Assembly: GCF_051622035.1 (NCBI RefSeq)
Contig: NC_135362.1
Location: forward strand, 21,165,001-21,229,000
Direction: 5' to 3'
DNA length: 64,000 nt
DNA from: Arctopsyche grandis
Lineage: Eukaryota; Arthropoda; Insecta; Trichoptera; Hydropsychidae
The translations under genes and the position numbers were made by a program. Positions 21,390 to 33,074 of this stretch are shown piece after piece (the first letter of the stretch is position 1; every line of letters begins with the position of its first letter). Under the pieces are notes generated by a model, which saw only the letters and a list, made by a program, of their open reading frames with translations, was not told the origin of the DNA and did not search any database.

Positions 21390-22349
21390 TTAGCCTGGGT
21401 TCGGTGAGTCAATCTCAGGGGTTCGGCGGAAATTCAGTAGAGCCAGGTTCAACAGCAACTTTTCAGAACAACAACGCTCTCAACGTTTTAGTGTCAACAA
21501 ATGGTAACGTACCCTGTTATTGCTAAGAAAGCTCTGGAGATTTTCGGGTTTGGTGCATCCGCTCTAAAATCGTCAGATTAACAGAACGGCAGCTTTAAAC
21601 GTAATTCTCGTTTTCTCGAATGATAGATTGCACATCAGATGATGAGTAACCTTTCGATGTGCACAGATACAATTATTAAAATTGAGTTGGATCTTTCTGG
21701 CGAGTTTAATAAGGCAAGATTCGGAACTTATCGAATCTTGCCTAATTAAACTCGCCTGAAAGATCCAACTCAATTTTAATAATTGCATCTGTGCACATCG
21801 AAAGGTTACCCATCATCTGATGTGCAATCAATCATTCGAGAATATGATAATTGCATTTAAAGCAGCCTTCCGTTAATCTGTCGTTCAATTTGTCTGGCGA
21901 TTTTAGAGCGGATGCACCGCATCCGAGATTTTCATACCGTTTTTTACAACATATCTTTGCGAGCAATCCTTTTCGAGGATGCTGGACATAAAAACAAAGA
22001 AAAGGAACAGAATTTGTTGCGAAAATAACATGAGAGTGGCACTTGCCAAGGTACAGCCTCGCATTTCTGAACTGATCTCTGAAAGGCAACAGCAGAAGTC
22101 ACACTGATTTGCAGTAAATATTCATTATTATGTTTTTGTTTTTGTGTGAATATCATGTTTTAATGGTTTTGTTCTTTGAACACAGTGATGTTGATGCACG
22201 GTTCATTTTGTGCACCAGTAAAATATATACATATGTTTTGAATTTGAAAAAAATCATATTTTATTTTTCCAATTAAGAAAGGTTCGGTGAATGCGCGCGC
22301 ATATGAAACTGGTGGGGTTCAGTACATCCAACAAGGTTAAGAATCACTG
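21390..22349 (+). mobile_element. hAT element (ZBED-like) 3' remnant split by a MITE
   Basis: Homologous to the element at 46,911-47,468, in opposite orientation. The ends are TTCTTAGCCTGGGTTCGG at the left and GGTTAAGAATCACTG at the right. After the inserted MITE (21,546-21,924) the plus strand encodes EIFIPFFTTYLCEQSFSRML, then KKRNRICCENNMRVALAKVQ and a stop near 22,106. This is the C-terminal dimerisation domain of the ZBED5/SCAND3-like group of hAT transposases. The rest of the transposase is absent. Confidence 0.85.
21546..21924. mobile_element. MITE, GGTGCAAACG family, copy 2 (full palindrome)
   Basis: A 379-bp copy inserted into the hAT relic and flanked by the 9-bp duplication GAGATTTTC (21,537-21,545 and 21,925-21,933). 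The uninterrupted target is visible in the related hAT copy near 47,310. Unlike copies 1 and 3, the whole element is a near-perfect inverted repeat: TTGCACATCAGATGATGAG at the left is mirrored at the right, as is TTAAAATTGAGTTGGATCTT. The centre is near 21,735. Confidence 0.9.
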
Positions 22350-22372
22350 CTATAGTCGTTTAGCTGTATTCT

Positions 22373-22600
22373 AGGGCTGTGGAGTCGGTTCAAAATGTAT
22401 CGACTCTGACTCCCAATTGAACGATTTTAGTAAGATCGTATTCTCGCCAACGCATAAAATTATTAGTAGTAAAAATAATAGCGATTTTCAAAATATAAAA
22501 ATTAAAAGAATTAAAAAAATCACTAATCACTATCCAATTTATTGAATTATTGGTAAATAAAAAAGTAGAAAGTAAGTGCATTCATAGCGTATGTGTATGA
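22373..22600 (+). mobile_element. GGCTGTGGAGTCGG family element
   Basis: Begins AGGGCTGTGGAGTCGG. Its interior (CACTAATCACTATCCAATTT, TTATTGGTAAATAAA) matches, in inverse orientation, 40,290-40,520 of the larger copy at 39,871-40,575. No coding capacity. The right end is uncertain. Confidence 0.6.
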
Positions 22601-22617
22601 ATTTTATCGGTGGCCGT

Positions 22618-22778
22618 CACTGCATCGTAAGTGACTTGAACGAAAGTCAAAAGATCGAAATTTGTTCGCGATTTTTATACATATGAAGAGCGGGTAGTAC
22701 CGTTTACAATGCAAACATTCTTTCGACTTTCGAACTTTCGATCTTTCAACTTTCGTTCAAGTCACTTTCGATGCAGTG
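22618..22778. mobile_element. MITE with 45-bp inverted ends
   Basis: A 161-bp element. CACTGCATCGTAAGTGACTT at the left and the complement of AAGTCACTTTCGATGCAGTG at the right form imperfect inverted repeats that continue through GAACGAAAGT and AAGATCGAAA. Its TTTCGATCTTT motif is also seen in the TIR of the MITE at 36,880. No target duplication could be assigned. Confidence 0.75.
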
Positions 22779-22989
22779 ATCGAGACCCGAATTTTTATAC
22801 ACAAACAAATCAATATAAAAAAAATTCGGATGTGACTAACCCATGACTTTATCTATGTATTTGAGAAATATAAGAAGGTCACAAAACAAAATTCGATATT
22901 GAGCCGTACAGGCACATTCACAAATACCGGCTAATAAGAGCATTTTCGATACAAATTGAGCGCAAATGTAGAGAAACTTACACAAGACA

Positions 22990-23665
22990 AAAGTTCTACT
23001 TCCGGTTTTCGGATTTTTTTCAAATTTTTTTTATTACTTAAAATTACTATAAATATTATACACAATAAACAATTTAAAAGGTCGAAATAAAATAATGAAA
23101 TATTTATTTAAAAAAAATACCATTTCCGGTTTACGAATTTGAACCAAAACCTTATCAAAGCTAAATTAATACATAAAGAATAGAAACTAGAGTAATCTGC
23201 CACTTCTGGTTGACAGAAGTTTACCAAATTTTATAAATAATTTGATATTAAACTTAAATTTCTGTTCAATAAACCAAAGGGTTTCTGAGAAAAACAAAAA
23301 AACCTCAATTCTCTAGAATAACAGTACTACTTCTGGTTCAGGTATTATTTCGAAATACCCAAAAAATATTAAGGTATAAAATTTTTAATTTCTATTACGT
23401 GTAAAAAATTTCAGTCTGATTCGGTTAGTGATTTAGTAGATCAAACTCTGAACTCAAACAAATACGACACCGATAAGGGGAGGTACCATTTCCGGTCAAC
23501 TTAAAAATTTACGTAGTATCGATAAGAATTTCAGTAACCGATACTAAGTTTCGTTTCGATGGGACGAACGGTGTTCAAAAAACAGACACACAGACTACAT
23601 GAATAGAACCGACGCTTTATGGTTTTGTTACTTGTCATATGTAGATACATAGGTAGGTATTTTAA
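22990..23665 (+). repeat. Interspersed repeat with TTCCGGT blocks, copy 1
   Basis: Contains the ordered motifs CACTTCTGGTTGACAGAAGT, ATTCTCTAGAATAACAGTAC, GGGGAGGTACCATTTCCGGT and TTTCAGTAACCGATACTAAG, ending in ACAGACACACAGAC. The second copy at 26,190-26,990 has the same order. Not coding. Probably a non-autonomous mobile element of unknown class. Confidence 0.7.
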
Positions 23666-23875
23666 AAAAAGGACCTTGCACATTCATACTAGGGACACAA
23701 TTTTCTTTTTTTTTAAACTAAATATTCTTAGCTTTATTAGATAGAATGAAAAATTGTAAAATTTGATTATTCACATAATAATTAATATTTACTATGAGCA
23801 GAAAGATTTTTTCTTAATGTACATATATATAGAATATGCTCTGAGAAAAATTAAATAACTGCAGTTTTCAATAGT
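23665..23875. other. AT-rich spacer
   Basis: Nothing recognised in this AT-rich stretch. Confidence 0.4.
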
Positions 23876-23877
23876 TA

Positions 23878-24260
23878 ACCAATCTCGTAATTATCAGATA
23901 GAACGTCACCTCCCCGAAGAGTGAGCGGGGGTGTTTTCGAAAAGTAGCTGAGGGAGGGGTTTCCACGAAGTTTTCGCATCCGGGAAACTGTCGACGAAGT
24001 TGACGTCGTATGAATATTTCTCGGGTAAAAATCGTGGAAAGTCTCGTCGCGGCGAAACAATTTCCCCGGCGGGTAATTTTGCCCGTGTTCGCGGCAGACG
24101 CTTAAGTAAATAAGTCCAGTAATTACTGGGGGGCCGGGAGGGTGAGAGTGTGGGTGGATGGATGGGGTAGAATTTTAGCGACCGACGCCTCGAGCAGCTT
24201 TCGCTCAAAAAGTTCCTCGCATAACGCCCGCTTCGAGCTTTGCACACTTGCAAGATGTTG
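23878..24260. other. GC-richer island, possible regulatory DNA
   Basis: About 380 bp of higher GC with CpG dinucleotides and a GGGCCGGGAGGGTGAGAGTG block at 24,131. A 115-codon minus-strand frame crosses it but shows no domain. Candidate conserved non-coding DNA. Confidence 0.35.
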
Positions 24261-24589
24261 TAATTTGCGAACTATTCACACGCGCTAATGACAGGTGAAT
24301 TCATCAGTTTATAAATACAAGATTGATGTACGGCTCAACTTTCACGATTGACTTACTGCCTCGGCTGTCCAAATTCAATCAATGTGAAATAAAAAAAGGT
24401 TTTTATTGCATATGATACATCCACAATTTTACCAAATTGTATTTATTTTCATAAATATTATACTGACACTGGTAACTTTTCAAATATATGTACATATGTA
24501 CATAGAGAGTAATAACGTCAGTGTTTCTGACATTGCAATATATTATATGTACGTATAAAGGTCCGCTTTGAATCTGAAAATATGTATGT

Positions 24590-25563
<974 letters not shown>

Positions 25564-25574
25564 GTTTATATTAT

Positions 25575-26185
25575 CTACATAGTACTGCATGCCAACAGCT
25601 CGGCACAACACTACTTATATTCATACTATACAGCATCACCCGTTTTCCGCGCGTTTATACTCGTTTAGAACGAGTGCAAGGTAAAATCGGCTTACATATT
25701 CGTTACAGAGCCCGACGATATGGCGCAATGTTGCTTGGCGTGAACGTTTGAAAATATTAATTTTCGAAGTTAGAACGTGTGCAATCGTGATTATTTCCAT
25801 AATGGAAAGAAAACCGGAAAACTGCTTGGTACATTTCGCTGACATGTACTGCTGTATAATAAGAATAGATGTCGGTAGTGTTGGTCGCTGCTGTTTTGGA
25901 TACGTTACATACTCATTAACGAATCCTGTGTAAACGAACTTTAAAAGCCTCCAAATCTCCAAAATTTAATTTTCTAGTAGAAAATAATACAAAAGGGAAT
26001 TTACAATAATTTAAAGACAGGTCAATTGGACTGTACATAATTATGAAGTATTGGGACTTTTATATTTAGTCTCTTTGAATTATTATATCTTTAAAATGCT
26101 GCCCAGCTTAATATTAATCATATTGCCATTGTGATTTAATACTTGCCACACTGTGGTGGATAGCGAGCACACATGTTTAAGGGGT
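25575..26185. other. Spacer without recognised gene
   Basis: Moderately AT-rich. Overlapping frames on both strands around 25,636-25,962 (108 codons minus, 61 codons plus) have no recognisable domain. The minus frame MEIWRLLKFVYTGFVNEYVT could be an exon fragment, but no splice-site pairing or homology is apparent. Confidence 0.3.
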
Positions 26186-26189
26186 CGAA

Positions 26190-26990
26190 AAAAATAGTGG
26201 AAGAAAAATCGAACAAGAGTAAACTGCGACTTTCGGTTGACGGATGCTTACCAAATTTGATACTTAACTTGGTATTAAGCTTAAACTTTTAGATTAGATT
26301 GAAATTTCAGTTCAATAAACCAAAAGGTTTCTGATAAAAACAAAAAAAAAACCTAAATTCTCTAGAGTAAAAGTACTACTTCCGATTCAGGTAAAAATAT
26401 TCAAAAAATATTCGGTTATAAAATTTATAATTTCTACTAGCTGAACCCTGGCATGCGTTGCAATGCCATAATAACGCATGCAATTCCCGTTCCCGTTCCC
26501 ATTTGTCGGAAAAACGCAGGTAGCGAACACATTTGAAATTATTGCGTTGCAATGACACTCAGTCCCGTTTTTCCCGTTTTTGTTCCCGTTTTCACCCATT
26601 TTTTTTTCACAGTAATCTTCCCGGACATGCACACAACAAATCCTGAAAGAACCATCGTAATCGGTTCAGTGGTTTAACAGCCTATTCCAGACACACACAC
26701 ACACACACACAGACATTATTTTTTATATAGATTACATGTAAAATATTTCAGTCCAATTCAGTTAGTGGTTTAAGAGATAATTGAATTCAAAAACTTAAAA
26801 AAAAGGACACCTATAAGGGGAGGTACCATTTCCGGTCAACTTAAAAAATGTACATCGTATCGATAAGAATTTTAGTAACCGATACTAAGTTTCAGTTCGA
26901 TAGGACTAACGGTGTTCAAAAAATCTCCAAAATACATACACACACACAAACACAGACACACAGACTCACAGACACACACACTCATTTTTT
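26190..26990 (+). repeat. Interspersed repeat with TTCCGGT blocks, copy 2 (interrupted)
   Basis: Same ordered motifs as the copy at 22,990-23,665 (ATTCTCTAGAGTAAAAGTAC, GGGGAGGTACCATTTCCGGT, ACCGATACTAAGTTTCAGTT), split by an insertion at 26,436-26,732. It ends in an ACACACAC/ACAGACAC tract at 26,936-26,985. Confidence 0.7.
26436..26732 (+). mobile_element. ACTAGCTG...TATATAGAT element inserted in a repeat
   Basis: Begins ACTAGCTGAACCCTGGCATG and ends with an ACACACACAGACATTA block followed by TTTTTATATAGATT. It interrupts the repeat at exactly the point where copy 1 (near 23,394) reads straight through, so the ends are well supported. It contains several TCCCGTT repeats. It is likely related to the ACTAG...CCCGGC family, with a different interior. 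Confidence 0.75.
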
Positions 26991-26999
26991 CTTGATCAT

Positions 27000-27525
27000 G
27001 AAAACGTGATCAGTGATTGATTCTGAGTTCGAATCAGTCAAAATCTCGATTTCGAATTTTCGCATTATCACAAAACTCCATCTATTATTACTACGAACAC
27101 AGATAAAGTAAAAATAATAAAACAAAAGTTATAATATAATACATATATAACAAAACATCCCTACAAGGCACAAATGGAAGAGACGAGATCAAAATTCCAC
27201 TCATACATCACATTCAATTATGAAAATAATTACCAGACAAATATGTATGTAGGTTAGAATAATATCCGAAAATTTACGCTCACTGCTCAAAGCTACGCTT
27301 TTTATATAAACATACATATAAAATGATATATATAAAAAAACATTTCATTTTATTTAACAAACATTCACAATCTACCCAAAATATTTAAAGAAAACAATTT
27401 TAAAAAAATAAAGAAGAAAATAAAAACTTTTTAAATATATTTTATGTACATTTTGAAATATTCAATTAATTATGAAATAAATTTTAGCAGACAAGAAAAT
27501 TAGATTTATCGTGTGGCTACTATAA
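27000..27525. other. AT-rich spacer
   Basis: No gene or clear repeat recognised. Confidence 0.4.
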
Positions 27526-27529
27526 TATT

Positions 27530-28030
27530 AATTGACCGGATAGTTTTCCGATTGCCACTTATACCGTCAACTGATAACGCACTGATATCGAATTTTCCAT
27601 CGAATTTTCCGTCGAGGGTACACGGCTAATGCAATTATCCTTAGGTTAGTCAGGGTTGGGTCGTAAGGCGGCCACCTGCTCTCCTCTTGTATTTATATTC
27701 GTAGTTTCCAACTGGTGAATCTTTCAATGAAAGCACATTAAAGCACAGTCGGTTGTATATTTGTAAAATTTAATTTCCGCCGAGGCAACGGCCCGAGCAG
27801 ATAGGACATCGCAGGATGCTCGTCTCCTCTACCTGAGCCTTTTCAAAGGCTTTCCATTTCCGAATAAATTTCGCCCCGGCGCCCACCCACCCACCAACCT
27901 CCCCCACGACGCTCGCCCTGCACAGTATATTTCAATTACTTTTAATTTCTACGATATCTGGAGCTTTTTCAGCGAAACGCACCCGAAATGCAAATGAGCC
28001 AAGCAATTACTCACAATGTAAGTGAGTACG
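27530..28030. other. GC-richer island, possible regulatory DNA
   Basis: About 500 bp of low-copy, GC-richer DNA without long open frames. It contains an ATGCAAAT octamer at 27,988-27,995, homeodomain-like TAATTG/CAATTA cores and a duplicated CGAATTTTCC motif near 27,589-27,612. The absence of coding potential favours a non-coding role such as an enhancer. Confidence 0.4.
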
Positions 28031-28039
28031 TTCGTGCTC

Positions 28040-29285
28040 CAAAAATATTACTATAATAAATGCGCGATCACGATTTAACAATTGAATACATTTCCAATAT
28101 TATTTATTTCATTGCTAATAAATTGTGTACATACATATGTTTGTATGTACATATACATATATGCGCATAAAGTACAACTTCAATACAATTCATCGAACTT
28201 CGAAGACTTCAAATGAACAATTTTTCTCCCCTCTACTCCGTATTCTATCAGAGATTGGAAATAATTAATAATTGGAAATAAACTTTCATTTCGGTGAATA
28301 CAAAGTTTTTTAGAAAAAGTAATAGTAGATATTAAATCAAGGGATTTCAGTCATACATTGCACTTCGGCCTCTTTTCCGTACTAATAACACAGTAAATAA
28401 ATTATGACCATATGTGACTGTGAAATTGTAGTTCAAGTGAAAATATATTTTAACTGGCGTTTCAGTGAAATCATAACCAGTTACATTTTCAGGGTTAGTT
28501 TTATTCATTTAAGATTAGATTGTTAGGGTTGGTATTATTTAAGGGTTAGGATAGGTTAGGTTAAGTAAGAGTTGGCCCTATTCATTTAAGATTGGGTTGT
28601 TAGGGTTAAATTTATAGAGTTAAACGTTTTAGATTCATTGTTTGATACATTTTCACTGCTTGATTTGGTGAAAATATATTGTCACTTGAAATATGCTTTC
28701 ACTGTAACCGATGTACTATATAAAACGATTTTTCCTTGCATTCAGTCTTGCATGTGTAGTGTTGTTCCGAGCTGTTGACATATGTACAGTTCTCGATAAT
28801 ATAAATGGGTTATATAAAGGAAATCTTTAAGTTTTCTGGAATCTTTAGAAATTAAGAATCTCACTTTGCATATTGTAACTGTAAATAAATTGTACTTTGG
28901 AGAGTACCCAAAAAAACTTCCTCAATTATTTTGAGAAAACTGAACAAACGCTCTTTAATCTTTCACTTTCCAGTGCAGGCAAATGAAAATATATTTCATC
29001 ATTTTTAAAAAATGTGAATTTTCCTCTTCTTTAAATAATTAAATGCAAGTATCTACTATTTTTCGAAACTCTATCTTGTACGTAATAACATTAAATATCC
29101 ATTTGATGTTTCATCTTATAATATACATACAATATTTTCGTGCAAAATGTATTCCAGCTGATAGTGCGGTATAACGCTAAACCTATGAATGTATATCGTG
29201 TGAAAATTTGACGGGAAAATCTCGGTTATTTATAATCAATAAAGCGTCTTCTTAAGCCGTCATCAATTTTCAAATAGATTTTTCT
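28040..29285. other. AT-rich spacer with TTAGG-like patch
   Basis: No gene seen. At 28,490-28,625 a patch has several TTAGGGTT and TAGGTTAGG motifs and a duplicated ATTCATTTAAGATT block. It is a degenerate relative of the insect TTAGG repeat or chance sequence. Weak inverted GTGAAAATATATT motifs flank it at about 28,438 and 28,670. Confidence 0.4.
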
Positions 29286-29289
29286 TTTT

Positions 29290-29560
29290 TTCACTTAACT
29301 GTATTTTCCAACGGCATCGTAAGGGGAAATTTTAAACTCGGTCGAAGGTAGAGGGAAAGATACGAAGCTAAGAGCCTCGGCTCAATGGACATTAGGGACA
29401 ATTTATGATCGCACTTACCCCCGTACCCACCCTCCCCATTTCCCTTTTCCTCTCTCGTGGAATATTCCCGAAAGGAGCCAACCATCCAAGAATGCCAATG
29501 CAAGTCTTAGCCGATCAATCGCCCACAATCTGGGATATCAATTGAGACCTGAGCGTGACT
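29290..29560. other. GC-richer island, possible regulatory DNA
   Basis: About 270 bp of higher GC; the only frame (70 codons, minus) lacks domains. Single-copy in this window. Confidence 0.3.
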
Positions 29561-29884
29561 AGGCATTTGAAAGTGTCGAAATCATGCCAGCAATTAAATG
29601 TTGTTATCTGACCTTAATGTTTCAAGTTACGACGACGACATGCATGAAATGCAATTAAAATGGACAAAGCTTATACTTTGTAATGGAAGAAGATTCTCCT
29701 TGTAAATTATAGCCGCTTAAAATGCCACGAACAGTCCACTAGCCTTACAATGTTAACTTAAAATAAACTTCGATACATCGAAAGTTTACTAATGCTTAAA
29801 TGTTTTAATATATATTCAAGTATTATTTTCATTTTTATTCAATGGGTTCAATGTGTTTTGAATATATGTGTGTGTTTCGATTTC

Positions 29885-30320
29885 GAGCAAGGTTTCGGTT
29901 TCCACTGGTTGTTGCTGGACAGACTTTGGATATGTGACTAGAGGTCGATCATTCCCAATCAGATTTTGAAAATTACCTGATTTTCATTGAAACGGTTCAT
30001 ACAAATCGGCATATCCTATCCTATCTCACAAAAAATCGAATAATTCAGCATACTGATTTTTCGCTGATTTTTATAAATTCGCCAAATTTCTTCATTGATG
30101 ACTCTGTGGATGTTGATTGTACATATTTGCCTTTTTTGTATAATGTTTAATACGCTTCTGTACAATGTTTTACCATAGATGTAATATTTAATTTAAAAAT
30201 ATATAATAATTATGTATTTATAATTGATATTTCTTGATCTGTATTAGTACACTTGTCGCATTGGATCGGTCTGTAAAGACGAGTGTGTATGATTGATTGA
30301 ATAAAAATAAAAATCTTTTT
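29885..30320 (+). mobile_element. SINE, plus-oriented member of a tail-to-tail pair
   Basis: Shows the core (GACTTTGGATATGTGACTAG, TCATTGAAACGGTTC) and a 3' tail with TTGATCTGTATTAGTACACT, GTCTGTAAAGACGAGTGTG and TGATTGATTGAATAAAAATA. The head is partly lost (TTTCCACTGGTTGTTGCTGG remains). It abuts the minus copy at 30,340-30,790, so the two A-rich tails face each other. Confidence 0.75.
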
Positions 30321-30339
30321 CAATCATATTTATTACCTA

Positions 30340-30790
30340 TGAATACATATTTTTTTAATTTTATTTATTCAATCAAACATGTACACTCATTCGCCTTTAC
30401 AGATAGCCCCAAAGTGACCAGTAGCAAATAATGTACTAATACAGATCAAGAAACACTAGATTATATATAAATACATAATTATTATTATATATTTTTACAT
30501 TGTATACGACATCTATGATCAAACATTTTATTCAATACGATCAATACAACCATTTATACATTGGAGAAATGGAGAAATCTTTGCAAGACGCTGAATATCT
30601 TGAGATTTGCAAGAGAGATAGGAAAGAACCGTTTCAATGAAAATCAGAAAAATTGGCAAACTCTGATAGGAAACGATCGACCTGGAGTCACAAACCAAGA
30701 TCTAGCCAGCAACCACAAATGGGACACAAACCGTGTCCATTCTGCTCGTACGCATAATAAGCTAACCACTAGTCCACGCTATAGTTTTTA
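30340..30790 (-). mobile_element. SINE with head type A, minus-oriented partner
   Basis: On the minus strand it starts CTATAGCGTGGACTAGTGGT (A-box-like head at 30,785). It continues through the core TCGTTTCCTATCAGAGTTTG and GATTTTCATTGAAACGGTTC and ends with a tail like its partner's. It is the more complete member of the pair. An apparent 76-codon plus-strand frame over it is an artefact. Confidence 0.8.
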
Positions 30791-30799
30791 ACATGTACA

Positions 30800-31885
30800 T
30801 ATTTTATTTTATTTTAAAAGATTTTTTACCACAGTGTCTTTACAGTTGCCCAATATGTATACACGCATTGTAAATAAGAGATAGAACCAAACTAATTTTC
30901 AATAGTTATTGCATGCCTGATAGTATTTCATTAGATGATAAAATAGTAGAAGTAGTCGGAAATGATCATATATATGTATAATATCGCTATTCTGTGTGTC
31001 TGTATGTCTGTATGTCTGTGTGTCTATTAGCTGCGTGTCTATATGTGTGTCTGTGTAAGATAACGCTCGTTTCAATTTGACATAAATATGTACGTCACAG
31101 CTAAAATGATGCCAACAAAACGTACGAATATAATAAAAAAAGGAAATAACGAATATAATATAAAAACTTCTATATATACATATACTGTTTGCTACCAATG
31201 TTTCCTCTAGGCTTATAGACGGCGCCAAGTTCCTGAGTATTTACCACCATCTATTGAAAAAAAAAATTTTTTTTTTTCTATTGGTATTTTATATTGTTTA
31301 TATGTTTATATGTAGGTAGGTAGGTAGTTTTTACCATTTTTTTTCATATTGAACAATTAAATATATTTAAAAGGTATTTGAAAAAAATTCGACCGCATGC
31401 GGATCGAGCACAGGACCGACACATTTCTTTTTATTCATAACTTTATTGGCTAACATCCATGCGAAGATATTTCATCGGGTACAACACTAGTTTATACATA
31501 TTTAGGGAAAATTATTTCAATGTCCGGTAGTAAATATAAATAAATATAGAGACGCATGAAATTAGGATGGAGTGCATTTTAACGAATGAATGCTGTTTTC
31601 CTTGCATAAAACGTTCCTTAAAATAATTAAGTTCAATTTTTTGCAAAAGAAAAATATATATATGTATGTATATGTAGGCGGGAAACTTTAGATTCCTCGT
31701 GCCCTATCTGTTTTTAAAGTGACGAGCCGCCCCTGCATATTATCGTCAAGAAAATGTATGTATTTGATTTAAATTTCAACCGGAAACCCTGAAATTTGAT
31801 TTTGAATTTAATCAGAACCCAAACCAATCAAGAAGTAAATAGCATTAATACGTTGTTACACGTGAAGTATATAATTGAAGTAGAC
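30800..31885. other. Spacer with microsatellites and decayed element ends
   Basis: Includes a TGTC/TGTA microsatellite (30,990-31,060), a possible tRNA-like SINE head on the minus strand near 31,395-31,420 (GTGCTCGATCC), and a transposon-like end at 31,720-31,740 (GACGAGCCGCCCCTGCATAT). The segment 31,185-31,260 has a CCAATGTTTCCTCTAGGC motif related to the repeat at 51,790. No gene is seen. Confidence 0.4.
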
Positions 31886-31889
31886 TGAC

Positions 31890-32460
31890 TGATGAAATTT
31901 CGCCAAATTGTAATGCTGTTTCATAGCGAGAAGATCATTGGCCGGCGAAGGGGTTATCTGCACGACAATAATTTCACGGCGGGCGGGCAAACTGCAAAAC
32001 CCAATCTGCATTCGCCATCGCCTTATTTCGCCGAGAGCCCTTATTACATTTGGCGTATTGCATTTGCATAATTGGTGCATCGGGAGAGTGCGACCATTAG
32101 AGCAGACGGCCACGTATAATACTCGACTGGACACGAGTTGGATCCTCGTCGAACTTGAGAACGTTTCAACTTGGACTTAGCTTCGAAGCTCACAACACAA
32201 CTGGAACCGCAAAACCGATCCGTTAAATTAACTATGAAATCGTCCCGGATTCAGCAGTTCAATTTTCGCGTAATGTCCGCTAATGACGGTCCTTACGTTA
32301 TTGCGTCTGAATTGCGTGGCAAATCTTCAATTTGGCACTCGGTAGATTGCATTTGGTGCCCATTGTGCCGTTGTAATTCAGTGGCAAAATTTAACAACCA
32401 TAATAGGTTCTCGAATTTGTGAGCCCCCGTCTCGGTATTATCTCGCCGTGAGTGTTTCAA
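31890..32460. other. GC-richer island, possible regulatory DNA
   Basis: About 570 bp, CpG-enriched relative to the flanks. It contains ATTTGCAT (octamer, minus orientation) at 32,062-32,069 inside TATTGCATTTGCATAATTGG. The frames of up to 92 codons are without domains. Plausible conserved non-coding element. Confidence 0.4.
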
Positions 32461-32524
32461 TTGTAAAGTTCGTCGACCGATTTTTACTCATACACTGTCA
32501 ACATATATGTACCTATGTATATAT

Positions 32525-33068
32525 GATTAGTGGTTTTAAACCGCTTAAACATGGCTAATCTAATAGTAAACATTCATTTGTTTTTTTATTAAATTTATTT
32601 GAATCTGTAACTGAAAAAGGAATCTGGATCCGGTACTGAAACAGGAATTGGGATCTGGAACTGAAACAGAAATACGGATCCGGAACTGTTAAAGGATTCC
32701 GGATCCGGAGTTGAAAAACGAATCCGCAATCGGAACTGAAAAAAGATTCGGGATCCGTAACTGAAAAGAGATTCTGGATCCAGAACAAAAAAAGGTATCG
32801 GTATCTGGAACTGAAAATGAAATCGGGATCCGGAACTGAAACACGAATCGAGAACTGGAAATGGAAAACAAATCCGGATCTGGAATTGAAAAACGAATCT
32901 GGATCTGAAATTGAAAAACGAATCTGGATCTGGAATTGAAAAAGGAATCGAAATCGAAAACGATATCGATATGGTCGGCATAGAAACTTTGATTTGTTCG
33001 ATGACGTCACGGATTCTAGAAACCAAAACATCCATACATACAAAGTCTCTTTCGAAATTATGTATTAG
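32525..33068 (+). mobile_element. ACTAG...CCCGGC repeat, copy 4, with internal minisatellite
   Basis: The start is decayed (GATTAGTGGTTTTAAACCGC); the end is CTCTTTCGAAATTATGTATT. Between about 32,605 and 32,950 it holds a minisatellite of roughly 24-bp units around GGATCCGGAACTGAAAAAGG. The long minus-strand frames over it (runs such as SDPDSFFNS) come from the repeat period and are not proteins. Confidence 0.75.
32605..32950. repeat. Minisatellite, about 24-bp unit
   Basis: About 14 imperfect units of GGATCCGGAACTGAAAAAGG plus four bases. A related TTCCGG/GATTCC-rich array, in opposite orientation, sits in the family member at 53,513-53,870, so the array belongs to the element rather than to this locus. 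Confidence 0.85.
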
Positions 33069-33074
33069 ATTACA

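Noticed and set aside
21573-22156. Minus-strand frames over the palindromic MITE and hAT relic
   Set aside because: They cross element boundaries and read the transposase relic on the wrong strand; no independent support.
25636-25962. 108-codon minus-strand frame
   Set aside because: No recognised motif, a competing plus-strand frame, and no splice or expression evidence; noted only as part of the spacer.
26940-26985. ACACAC/ACAGAC tract as a regulatory element
   Set aside because: It is the 3' end of an interspersed repeat with another copy at 23,580; no evidence of function.
32555-33043. 162- and 146-codon minus-strand frames rich in SDPDSFFNS-like repeats
   Set aside because: They overlap the 24-bp minisatellite inside a mobile element. 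Both phases are open at once, as expected for an in-phase repeat.
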